Notes under the pieces: generated by a model
Seen by the model: the letters and a program-made list of their open reading frames with translations, nothing else
What the model was told of the DNA's origin: nothing
Database searches by the model: none
DNA from: DATFDN01 sp035685165
Lineage (GTDB): Bacteria; Pseudomonadota; Alphaproteobacteria; Acetobacterales; Acetobacteraceae
Length of the DNA: 64,000 nt
Assembly (NCBI GenBank): GCA_035685165.1
Contig: DASRBI010000013.1
Coordinates: forward strand, 108,948 to 172,947
Reading direction: 5' to 3'
Shown: positions 50,602 through 58,244 of the stretch, piece by piece
Position numbering within the stretch: position 1 is the first letter of the stretch
How the letters are laid out: each line of letters starts with the position of its first letter
Translations under genes and position numbers: made by a program

Positions 50602-51369
50602 GTGGCGCTGACGAAGGTGAAGGCAAAGGCAAAGGCAAAGCGGCGATCGGGCCTGCTCGATAACGTCAAGACGATCGTCTATGCCGGCCTGATCGCGGTC
50701 GTCATCCGCACCTTTCTGTTCGAACCGTTCAACATTCCCTCGGGCAGCATGATCCCGACGCTGCTTGTAGGCGACTATCTGTTCGTCGAAAAATATGCCT
50801 ACGGCTATTCGCACTATTCCTTCCCGTTCTCACCGGACTTCTTCTCCGGCCGCATTTTCGGCTCGCTGCCGAAGCGCGGCGACGTGGTGGTGTTCAAGTA
50901 CCCGCGCGACACCTCGGAGGATTACATCAAGCGCGTCATCGGCCTGCCCGGCGACACGGTGCAGATGCGCGGCGGGGAGCTCTATCTGAACGGCGACCTC
51001 GTGCCGCGGCAGGCCGACGGCGAATACATCGTGGATGACGAAGGTATCCACATGGCGATGCGCCGCTACATCGAGGATCTGCCGCGCCGCAACGGCCAAG
51101 TGGTGCGGCACGAGATCCTGAAGGCGACCGACCTCGGCGAGGCGAACAACACACCCGTCTACACGGTGCCGCAGGGCGAACTGTTCGTGATGGGCGACAA
51201 CCGCGACAACAGCGCCGACAGCCGGTTCTGGGGCTTCGTGCCGATGGAGAACCTGGTCGGCCGGGCGGAGATCATCTTCTTCTCGATCAACGCCCGCTAT
51301 CCCTGGTGGGAAATCTGGATGTGGCCGGTGGAGATTCGCTGGAGCCGCATCGGACATCTCATTCCCTGA
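50602..51369 (+). CDS. lepB: signal peptidase I
   Basis: The product is 255 residues from a GTG start. A Lys/Ala-rich N-terminus (KVKAKAKAKRR, encoded by three tandem ggcaaa repeats at 50622-50639) precedes one membrane helix. The catalytic Ser49 is in NIPSGSMIPTL and the catalytic Lys lies in YIKRVIGLPGD. Further conserved blocks are GDVVVFKYP and GDNRDNSADSRFWGFV. It cleaves Sec signal peptides on the periplasmic side. Its stop codon overlaps the ATG of a five-codon mini-cistron that leads to rnc. Confidence 0.96.
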   Translation: MALTKVKAKAKAKRRSGLLDNVKTIVYAGLIAVVIRTFLFEPFNIPSGSMIPTLLVGDYLFVEKYAYGYSHYSFPFSPDFFSGRIFGSLPKRGDVVVFKYPRDTSEDYIKRVIGLPGDTVQMRGGELYLNGDLVPRQADGEYIVDDEGIHMAMRRYIEDLPRRNGQVVRHEILKATDLGEANNTPVYTVPQGELFVMGDNRDNSADSRFWGFVPMENLVGRAEIIFFSINARYPWWEIWMWPVEIRWSRIGHLIP

Positions 51370-51386
51370 TGCCATTCTCGCTTTGA
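51369..51386 (+). CDS. five-codon mini-cistron bridging lepB and rnc
   Basis: The lepB stop TGA (51367-51369) overlaps an ATG (51369-51371) that opens the reading MPFSL and ends at TGA 51384-51386. That stop overlaps the TTG used as the rnc start (51383-51385, TTGA). The layout would let ribosomes terminate and restart twice across the junction, since rnc has a weak start codon and no visible ribosome binding site. Whether it is translated is unproven. Confidence 0.38.
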   Translation: MPFSL

Positions 51387-52060
51387 GCGAACGGCTGGAA
51401 GAACTGCTCGGCCACCGCTTCGCGCGCCCCGAGCTGCTCACCGAGGCGATGACGCACCGCTCCGCGCTCGCGAACCGGCGCGGACCCAGGAAAGCGCATT
51501 CGAATGAACGCCTGGAGTTCATCGGCGACCGGGTGCTGGGCCTGCTGATCGCCGAGTGGCTGGCCGAGCGGTATCCGGCCGAGCAGGAAGGCGCGCTCGG
51601 CCGGCGCCTTGCCTGGCTCGTGTCCCAGCCCGTGCTCGCCGAAGTGGCGGCGGCGATCGGGCTCGAGCAGGCGCTCTCGGTCGCGCCCGGCGAGGAGCGC
51701 GCCGGTGTTCGCAAGCGCGCCACCGTGCTCGCCGACGCGCTGGAGGCGGCGATCGGCGCGTTATACCTCGATGGCGGCCTCGATGCGGCGCGCGCCTTCA
51801 TCCGCCGCGCCTGGCGCGCCCCCGTGGATGAACAGTCGGCGCCCCCCAAGGACCCGAAGAGCGGCTTGCAGGAGCGCCTCCATGCGCTCGGCGCCGAGGC
51901 TCCGCGCTACGAAACGATCGAGCAGGAGGGCCCGCCGCACGCGCCCTCGTTCACCATCCTGGTGCGCTCGGGCGCGCTCAGCGGCACCGGCAGCGCCGGC
52001 AGCAAGCGGGCAGCCGAACAGCGCGCCGCGCTCGACCTGCTCGGCAAGCTGCCGCGATGA
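51383..52060 (+). CDS. rnc: ribonuclease III
   Basis: The product is 225 residues. The catalytic RIIID signature is NERLEFIGDRVLGLLIAEWL (near residues 36-55), with the second acidic cluster in DALEAAIGALYLDGG. The C-terminal double-stranded RNA-binding domain starts PKSGLQERLHALGAEAPRYE and ends SKRAAEQRAALDLL. It cuts double-stranded RNA, including rRNA precursors. The start is TTG 51383 by homology; upstream in-frame codons offer no ATG or GTG close by. Its stop overlaps the era start (ATGA). Confidence 0.95.
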   Translation: MSERLEELLGHRFARPELLTEAMTHRSALANRRGPRKAHSNERLEFIGDRVLGLLIAEWLAERYPAEQEGALGRRLAWLVSQPVLAEVAAAIGLEQALSVAPGEERAGVRKRATVLADALEAAIGALYLDGGLDAARAFIRRAWRAPVDEQSAPPKDPKSGLQERLHALGAEAPRYETIEQEGPPHAPSFTILVRSGALSGTGSAGSKRAAEQRAALDLLGKLPR

Positions 52061-52950
52061 ATACGCGCTGCGGGTTCGTGGCGCTGCTTGGCGCGCCGAA
52101 CGCCGGCAAATCGACGCTGCTCAACCGGCTCACCGGTGCGAAACTGTCCATCGTCACGCCCAAGGCGCAGACCACGCGCTTCCGCGTGCTCGGCATCTTG
52201 ATGCGGGGCAACAGCCAGCTCCTGCTGGTCGATACGCCGGGCATCTTTCGCCCGCGCCGCCGGCTCGACCGCGCGATGGTCGCCGCCGCGTGGAGCGGGG
52301 CACGCGACGCCGACCTCGCGCTGCTGCTGGTGGATGCACGCGCCGGTCAGACCGAGGCGGTGGCGGCGGTCGCCGCCCAGCTCAGAGACACCGGCCGGCG
52401 CATCTGGCTCGTGCTGAACAAGGTCGATCTGGTGGCGCGGCCGAAGCTGCTGCCGCTTGCTGCGAAGCTGTCGGCGCCCGCCCCGTTCGAGCGGACATTC
52501 ATGGTAAGCGCCGCGTCCGGGGACGGCTGCGAGCACCTCGTCGAGGCGCTGGCGGCGGCCGTGCCCGAAGGCCCGTTTCTCTATCCGCCCGACGATCTGA
52601 CCGATCTGCCGGACCGGCTGCTCGCCGCCGAGATCGTGCGCGAGCAGGTATTCCTGCAAACCCACGACGAGGTGCCGTACGACGTCACGGCCGAAACCGA
52701 GTCATGGCAGGAACGGACGGACGGCAGCGTGCGCGTAGAGGTGACGATCTATGTCGCCCGCCCCGGCCAGAAGGCGATCCTGATCGGCGAGCGCGGCGCC
52801 CGCGTGCGCGCCATCGGCACCAAGGCGCGCGCCGAGCTTGCCGCGGCGCTGGAGCGCCCGGTGCATCTCTTCCTGAACGTGAAGGAGCGCCCGGGCTGGG
52901 ACGAGGAGCGCGCGCGCCTGTGCGCGATCGGGCTCGACGACGCCCCCTGA
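52057..52950 (+). CDS. era: GTPase Era
   Basis: The product is 297 residues. G motifs: G1 GAPNAGKST (residues ~10-18), G3 DTPG, and G4 NKVD near residue 125. The C-terminal KH domain has the IYVARPGQKAILIGERGARVRAIG segment, which binds the 3' end of 16S rRNA, and ends VHLFLNVKERPGWDEERARL. Era assists assembly of the small ribosomal subunit. It is coupled to rnc by a 4-base overlap. In many relatives recO follows, but here an ABC transporter gene does. Confidence 0.97.
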   Translation: MNTRCGFVALLGAPNAGKSTLLNRLTGAKLSIVTPKAQTTRFRVLGILMRGNSQLLLVDTPGIFRPRRRLDRAMVAAAWSGARDADLALLLVDARAGQTEAVAAVAAQLRDTGRRIWLVLNKVDLVARPKLLPLAAKLSAPAPFERTFMVSAASGDGCEHLVEALAAAVPEGPFLYPPDDLTDLPDRLLAAEIVREQVFLQTHDEVPYDVTAETESWQERTDGSVRVEVTIYVARPGQKAILIGERGARVRAIGTKARAELAAALERPVHLFLNVKERPGWDEERARLCAIGLDDAP

Positions 52951-53016
52951 CGCGTCGTTCACGACCTGTTATCCTTGCCCTCTTCCCAGACGATCAGAAC
53001 AACGGAGGAAACCCGA

Positions 53017-54342
53017 ATGATACGCCGCCGCGACCTGCTGGGCGCGTCCGCCGCCGTGCTCGCCGCTCCAGCCATCGTCTCGCGTGCCAATGCCCAGTCG
53101 AAGTTCGATTGGCAGCAGTTCAAGGGCCAGCATATCGAGGTCAATTACCAGCTCTCGCCGCGCGGCGACCTGGCCAAGGCGCACCTCAAGGAGTTCACCG
53201 AGCTGACCGGGATCACGGTGGGCTTCGAGCAGATACCGGAGCAGCAGCAGCGCCCGAAGGTGGCGCTGGAGATGGGCACCGGGCATCCGAGCTTCGATGT
53301 GGTGAACGTTGGGATGCACGTGCAGAAGCGCCTGATCGAGAAGGCGCGCTGGATGGAGGATTTGCGGCCCTATATCGCCGACGGGTCGCTGACCAATCCC
53401 GATTTCGACCTCGCCGATTTCAGCGCGCCCTCGATGGCGGTGGCAACGGGCGAGGACGGCAAGATCAACGTCCTGCCGCTCAATCAGGATCTGTTCATCA
53501 TCTTCTACAACAAGAAGCTGCTGGCGGATAAGGGGTTTTCCGGCCCGCCCAAGACGTTCGACGAGATGATGCAGATGGCGCACGCGATGACGGATGCGTC
53601 GAAAGGCAGCTACGGCTTCGTCGGGCGCGGGCTGAAGAACGCCAACGTGGTGCTTTATGATTCGATCCTGCTCGGCTGGGACCAGGAGACCGTTACGCCC
53701 GACGGCAAGAAGCTGCTGACGGATACGCCCGCCGCGATCGACGCCGGCAAGTGGTACCAGACGATCATGCGCGAATGCGGACCGCCCGGCTCGGTCGGCT
53801 TCAACTGGAACGAGTGCCAGACGACCTTCAGCCAGGGCCGCGCAGCGATGTGGTGGGACGGAATCGGCTTCTCCGCGCCGCTGCTCGATCCCACCAAGTC
53901 GAAGGTGATGGACACGGTGGGCTTCGCGCCGGTGCCGGCCGGGCCGAAGGCGCACAACTGCGCCACCTTCATCGACGGCATCGGCATCCCGGCCACCGCA
54001 AAGAACAAGAAGCCGGCTTGGCTGTTCATGCAGTGGATCGCCGGGAAGAAGATGCTGACCGAGCAGCTCCGCTCCGGCTCCGGCACCCCGCCGCGGCTTT
54101 CCTGCTACGCGCAGCCGGAGGTGGTTAAGACCAGCAAGTTCCCGCAGGAATGGTTCGACACGACCATCGTGAGCCTCAAGCTTGCACGCTCGGGCCTGCC
54201 GGTGATCGTGCCGGTGACGGAGTTCCGCGACACGATCGGGGCCGCACTGACCAACATCGTCACCGGCGCCGATGTGGCGACCGAGCTGACGAACGCCACC
54301 AAGGCGTTCCAGCCGGTGCTCGACAAGTCGAACGCGGCTTGA
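53017..54342 (+). CDS. ABC transporter substrate-binding protein, sugar type (family 1)
   Basis: The product is 441 residues. It starts with a Tat-type signal (MIRRRDLLGASAAVLAAPAIVSRANA). The mature part is a family 1 solute-binding protein: HLKEFTELTGITVGFEQIPEQQ, GHPSFDVVNVG, NVLPLNQDLFIIFYNKKLL and WNECQTTFSQGRAAMWWDG. It should bind a sugar, oligosaccharide or polyol in the periplasm. An excellent GGAGG at 53004-53008 precedes the ATG. Two permease genes follow (54473 and 55372), separated by a palindromic repeat. The ATPase gene is missing from the cluster. Confidence 0.94.
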   Translation: MIRRRDLLGASAAVLAAPAIVSRANAQSKFDWQQFKGQHIEVNYQLSPRGDLAKAHLKEFTELTGITVGFEQIPEQQQRPKVALEMGTGHPSFDVVNVGMHVQKRLIEKARWMEDLRPYIADGSLTNPDFDLADFSAPSMAVATGEDGKINVLPLNQDLFIIFYNKKLLADKGFSGPPKTFDEMMQMAHAMTDASKGSYGFVGRGLKNANVVLYDSILLGWDQETVTPDGKKLLTDTPAAIDAGKWYQTIMRECGPPGSVGFNWNECQTTFSQGRAAMWWDGIGFSAPLLDPTKSKVMDTVGFAPVPAGPKAHNCATFIDGIGIPATAKNKKPAWLFMQWIAGKKMLTEQLRSGSGTPPRLSCYAQPEVVKTSKFPQEWFDTTIVSLKLARSGLPVIVPVTEFRDTIGAALTNIVTGADVATELTNATKAFQPVLDKSNAA

Positions 54343-54350
54343 TGAGCGGC

Positions 54351-54466
54351 CCTCACCCGGCGCCGCCGCGCCGCGGCGACCTCTCCCGCTCGCGCGGGAG
54401 AGGCGGCCTCTACGCCTCTCCCGCTGCGCGGGAGCGGCCGGCGCCGGATTGCGGCCCCAGGTGAGG
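54351..54466. repeat. palindromic element between binding-protein and permease genes
   Basis: Outer arms cctcacc (54351-54357) and ggtgagg (54460-54466) enclose two strong hairpins, ctctcccgc/gcgggagag (54381-54402, 9-base stem, loop tcgc) and ctcccgc/gcgggag (54418-54434). It shares the CCTCACC ends and CTCTCCCG core of the element at 2993-3071. It fills the 130-base gap between the two cistrons; the right arm overlaps the region just before the permease GTG start. Confidence 0.75.
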
Positions 54467-54472
54467 ACGGCG

Positions 54473-55381
54473 GTGAGCACCACAACCCTTCCCTTACGAG
54501 CCGCCGCCCGCGCCCGCCGGCAGAACTACGCGCGCCGCTACTGGCCGTTCATCGTTCCCGCCGCCGCCATCGTCCTCGCGGTGATCCTGTTCCCCTGGGT
54601 CTTCACGCTCTTCATCTCCGTCAACCAGTGGACGCCCTCGGGCGGCGTGAGCTGGGCCGGGATCGCCAACTACGCCCACCTGATCCATGACCCGCGCTTC
54701 TGGTGGGCGACGTTGCGGACGCTGTATTTCTCGGCGCTCGCGGTGGTGCTGCCGCTGCTGCTCGGCATCGCCGCCGCCGTCTGTTTCCATCAGCGTTTTC
54801 CGCTGCGCGGCCTCGCGCGCACCGTGTTCGTGCTGCCGATGATGGCGACGCCCGTGGCGGTGGCGCTGGTCTGGACCATGATGTTCCACCCGCAGCTCGG
54901 GGTGCTGAACTACATCCTCACCTCGCTCGGCCTGCCGCCCTCGTCCTGGACCTACAGCCCGGACACCGTGATCCCGACGCTCGCGATGGTGGAAACCTGG
55001 CAGTGGACGCCGCTCGTGATGCTGATCGTGCTCGGCGGCATTGCCAGCCTGCCGGTCGATCCCTACGAGGCGGCGAAGCTTGACGGCGCCAGCCCCTGGC
55101 AGGCGTTTCGCCACATCACCCTGCCGCTGCTCGGACCGTTCATCGTGATCGCCGGCGTGATCCGCACCATCGATGCGCTCAAATCCTTCGACGTGATCTA
55201 CGTGATTACCCAGGGCGGCCCCGGCACGGCGAGCGAGACGCTCAACATCCTGCTGTATCAGCAGGCCTTCGCCTATTACGAGCTGGGCTATGCGGGTGCC
55301 ATCACGGTGGTGTTTTTCATCCTGATCCTGGCGGTGAGCTTCGTCTTGCTGATCGTGCGGGAGCGGGCGCGATGGCAATGA
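54473..55381 (+). CDS. sugar ABC transporter permease (MalF/UgpA-like)
   Basis: The product is 302 residues from a GTG start that has GAGG six bases upstream; in-frame starts at 54449 and 54461 are alternatives. Six membrane helices are expected. The EAA loop that contacts the ATPase reads PYEAAKLDGASPWQAFRHITLPLLGP, near residue 195. A FDVIYVITQGGPGTAS segment is typical of the MalF/UgpA class. It forms a heterodimer with the next permease, whose start it overlaps by 10 bases. Confidence 0.95.
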   Translation: MSTTTLPLRAAARARRQNYARRYWPFIVPAAAIVLAVILFPWVFTLFISVNQWTPSGGVSWAGIANYAHLIHDPRFWWATLRTLYFSALAVVLPLLLGIAAAVCFHQRFPLRGLARTVFVLPMMATPVAVALVWTMMFHPQLGVLNYILTSLGLPPSSWTYSPDTVIPTLAMVETWQWTPLVMLIVLGGIASLPVDPYEAAKLDGASPWQAFRHITLPLLGPFIVIAGVIRTIDALKSFDVIYVITQGGPGTASETLNILLYQQAFAYYELGYAGAITVVFFILILAVSFVLLIVRERARWQ

Positions 55382-56211
55382 GGCGCGGGCGGCTGCGGAA
55401 GCTGTTCGGCCGGCTCGCGCTTTATGCGTCGGTGCTGGTGCTCGTCGCGCCGGCGGCGTTCGTGTTCCTGTGGATGCTGTCCCTCTCGCTGAAGAACGAG
55501 GTGGACAACATGGCCTTCCCGCCGGTCTGGATTCCCCGCCCGCCGACGGTCGCGAACTTCGTCAAGGTGTTCGCCGAGAACGATTTCCTGAGTTACACGA
55601 TCAACTCGGTGATCGTCTCGTTCAGCGCGACGTTCCTCGCACTCGCGATCGGCGTTCCGGCTGGTTACGGGATCGCGCGGATGCGGGCGACGCGTAGCGC
55701 CGTGCTAATCCTGATCGCGCGGCTGACGCCGGGGCTTTCCTACCTGATCCCGCTCTTTCTCGTGTTCCAGTGGCTCGGGCTGATCGGCACGCTGACGCCG
55801 CTCGTCATCACCCATCTCGTCATCACCGTGCCGATCGTGGTGTGGGTGATGATCGGCTTCTTCGAGGGGCTGCCCGGCGAGCTCGAGGAAGCGGCGCTGG
55901 TGGACGGGGGCACGATTTGGCAGGCGTTTCGCCACGTGGCGCTGCCGCTCGCGCGGCCGGGGATCACGGTGGCGACGATCCTCGCCTTCATTTCCAGTTG
56001 GAACAACTTCCTCTTCGGCGTCGTCCTGGCGAACCGGCAGACGCGCACGCTGCCGGTCGCGGTCTATAACGTGCTGACCTTCGAGCAGGTGAGCTGGGGC
56101 CCGCTCGCCGCCGCGGCGCTGGTGGTGACGGCGCCGGTGCTGCTGCTTACGCTGCTGATGCAGAAGGAGATCGTGGCCGGGCTCACGGCGGGCGGGGTGA
56201 AGGGCGGCTAG
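55372..56211 (+). CDS. sugar ABC transporter permease (MalG/UgpE-like)
   Basis: The product is 279 residues with six expected helices. The EAA loop is PGELEEAALVDGGTIWQAFRHVALPLARPG, near residue 180. FISSWNNFLFGVVLAN is the typical MalG/UgpE C-terminal segment. It overlaps the previous permease by 10 bases. No MalK/UgpC-type ATPase gene follows: the next gene is on the other strand, so the importer must borrow an ATPase encoded elsewhere. Substrate genes are not in the cluster. Confidence 0.95.
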   Translation: MAMRRGRLRKLFGRLALYASVLVLVAPAAFVFLWMLSLSLKNEVDNMAFPPVWIPRPPTVANFVKVFAENDFLSYTINSVIVSFSATFLALAIGVPAGYGIARMRATRSAVLILIARLTPGLSYLIPLFLVFQWLGLIGTLTPLVITHLVITVPIVVWVMIGFFEGLPGELEEAALVDGGTIWQAFRHVALPLARPGITVATILAFISSWNNFLFGVVLANRQTRTLPVAVYNVLTFEQVSWGPLAAAALVVTAPVLLLTLLMQKEIVAGLTAGGVKGG

Positions 56212-56219
56212 CAGCCCCC

Positions 56220-56675
56220 TCAGCCGGCTGGCCCGATGGCGGCGATGACCACGGTGATCAATCCAAGAATGAGGTTGATCAGGATCAGCCGGCGGATGCG
56301 CTCCAGCGCCTCGGCGGCGCGCGCGGTACTGGCGGCGGCGCGGAAGCGGCGATAGGGGCCGAACACCAGAACGAGGAAGACCACCACCATGACCCAGGCG
56401 ATCGCCTGCATGGCGTTGACGTTCCAGGGAAGGTGGGCGAAGTCGCCGCCATAGGCCGCCCAGATCATCGCGTAGCCGCTGATCACGGCGATCACCATGA
56501 CGTGCCAGACGACCAGGAAGAAGCGGCGGAACACGCCGTTGTGCACCGCCACCCGCTGCGCCGGTTCGAGCGCGGCGAGGCTCGGGCGGAGCACGGTGAG
56601 GGCGAAGAACATGCCGCCGACCCAGAGCACGATGCAGAGGATGTGCGCGGCGAGCGCCCAGTGCCATGCGATCAA
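56220..56675 (-). CDS. CopD-like integral membrane protein
   Basis: The product is 151 residues with four hydrophobic helices. The first, WHWALAAHILCIVLWVGGMFF, has the His-containing pattern common to CopD/DUF4149-type proteins. Other histidines (VVWHVMVIAV, and one in helix 2 region VAVHNGVFRRFF) could bind copper or heme. The family's function is not settled; some members are linked to copper handling. It converges with the permease gene and is divergent from the Nnr gene, with about 50 bases between starts. Confidence 0.78.
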   Translation of the reverse strand: MIAWHWALAAHILCIVLWVGGMFFALTVLRPSLAALEPAQRVAVHNGVFRRFFLVVWHVMVIAVISGYAMIWAAYGGDFAHLPWNVNAMQAIAWVMVVVFLVLVFGPYRRFRAAASTARAAEALERIRRLILINLILGLITVVIAAIGPAG

Positions 56676-56728
56676 AACCCGTCTCCCCGCTTGCGAAGCG
56701 GCGGCAATGAATCAGAATCGCGGCGAAG

Positions 56729-58189
56729 ATGCCACCCCGCCCGCGCCACGCTGACCCGCTGCAAGCGATCCTGCGCGGGCGACTCGAGCTGCTGAGCCCG
56801 GCCGAATCGGCTGTGGCCGATGCGCGCGCGGCCGCGCTCGGCGTGCCCGTTCCGGCGCTGATGGAAGCCGCCGGGCGCGCTGTCGCCCGCGCGGTGCGGG
56901 CGCGGTTCACACCCTGCCGCACGCTCGTCTTGTGCGGTCCCGGCAATAACGGCGGCGACGGCTATGTGACCGCGCGGCATCTGCACGAGGCCGGATGGCC
57001 GGTCGCCGTGGCGGCGCTCGCCGCACCGCGGCCCGGCACCGAGGCGGCCGAGGCCGCCTCGCCCTGGCATGGCCCCGCGGTTCCGTTCGCGCCCGATGAG
57101 GCGGCGCGCGCCGAGCTCGTGATCGACGGCGTGTTCGGCGCCGGCCTCGCCCGCGACGTCGGCGGCGTCGCGGCGGAGACGCTGCGGCAGGCGCGGCGAC
57201 TGGTCGCAATCGACGTTCCGAGCGGCGTGGACGGCGCCACCGGCCAGTGCCGCGGCTACGCGCCGCAAGCCGCGCTCACCGTCACTTTTTTTCGCCTCAA
57301 GCCGGGGCATCTGTTGTTTCCCGGACGGCGTCTATGCGGGGAGACGCTGCTTGCCGACATCGGCCTGCCCGACCGCGTGCTCGCCGACGTGCGTCCGCGC
57401 ACCTGGGCCAACCTGCCCGGCCTCTGGCGCCTGCCCGCGCCTGGCCCCGAGGGGCACAAATACGACCGCGGCCATGTGACGGTGCTGGGCGGGCCGGCGA
57501 TGACGGGCGCGGCGCGGCTCGCCGCCGAGGCGGCGCGGCGCACGGGCGCCGGGCTGGTCACGATCGCCGCCCCCTGGGGCGGGGGCGATACGTACCGGAG
57601 CGGCGCACCGGGCACGATCGTCTCCGACGCGCCGCTTGCCGATCTCCTGTCCGATCTCCGCCGCCGCGTTTGGGTCTGCGGGCCGGGGCTCGGCGTCGCC
57701 GGCGCGAAGGAGGGGCTGCCGCTCCTGCTTGCCGCCGGGCGGCAGGTCGTGGTGGACGCGGACTGTTTCACCGCGTTTGCGGGCAATCCCGACGCGCTGG
57801 CCGGGGCCGCCGTGCTGACGCCGCACGCGGGCGAGTTCGCGCGCGCCTTCGGCGCGATCGGCGCGGACCGGCTGCAGAGCGCGCGCGCGGCGGCGGCGCG
57901 CACGGGCTCCGTGCTGTTGCTCAAGGGCGCCGATACCGTGATCGCCGCGCCGGATGGACGCGCTGCCATCAACGCCTCGGCGCCGCCCTGGCTCGCCACC
58001 GCCGGCGCCGGCGACGTGCTCTGCGGCATCATCGCCGGGCTGCTCGCGCAAGGCATGGCCGCGTGGGAGGCTGGCTGCGCCGCCGCCTGGGTGCATGGGC
58101 GCGCCGCCGCCCTGGCCGGCGCGCACCTCATCGCCGAGGATCTGCTCGATGCCCTTCCCGCCGCGGCCGGCGACGCCGCGGGGCTTTGA
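56729..58189 (+). CDS. nnr: bifunctional NAD(P)H-hydrate epimerase / ADP-dependent NAD(P)H-hydrate dehydratase
   Basis: The product is 486 residues. The N-terminal YjeF_N epimerase domain (about 20-225) has CGPGNNGGDGYVTARHLHEAGW and the later VAIDVPSGVDGATG segment. The C-terminal ribokinase-like dehydratase domain (about 240-480) has KYDRGHVTVLGGPAMTGAARLAAEAARRTGAGLVT, VWVCGPGLG, TPHAGEFARAFG and ATAGAGDVLCGIIAGLLAQG, where the Asp of GAGD is catalytic. It repairs hydrated NADH and NADPH. Several start codons are possible; the one used gives a slightly long N-terminus. The next gene starts 55 bases downstream. Confidence 0.95.
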   Translation: MPPRPRHADPLQAILRGRLELLSPAESAVADARAAALGVPVPALMEAAGRAVARAVRARFTPCRTLVLCGPGNNGGDGYVTARHLHEAGWPVAVAALAAPRPGTEAAEAASPWHGPAVPFAPDEAARAELVIDGVFGAGLARDVGGVAAETLRQARRLVAIDVPSGVDGATGQCRGYAPQAALTVTFFRLKPGHLLFPGRRLCGETLLADIGLPDRVLADVRPRTWANLPGLWRLPAPGPEGHKYDRGHVTVLGGPAMTGAARLAAEAARRTGAGLVTIAAPWGGGDTYRSGAPGTIVSDAPLADLLSDLRRRVWVCGPGLGVAGAKEGLPLLLAAGRQVVVDADCFTAFAGNPDALAGAAVLTPHAGEFARAFGAIGADRLQSARAAAARTGSVLLLKGADTVIAAPDGRAAINASAPPWLATAGAGDVLCGIIAGLLAQGMAAWEAGCAAAWVHGRAAALAGAHLIAEDLLDALPAAAGDAAGL

Positions 58190-58244
58190 TGCACACTTCA
58201 CCGCATCACCTATACTCCGCCCGAACGAAGGACGCCTGAACCCC

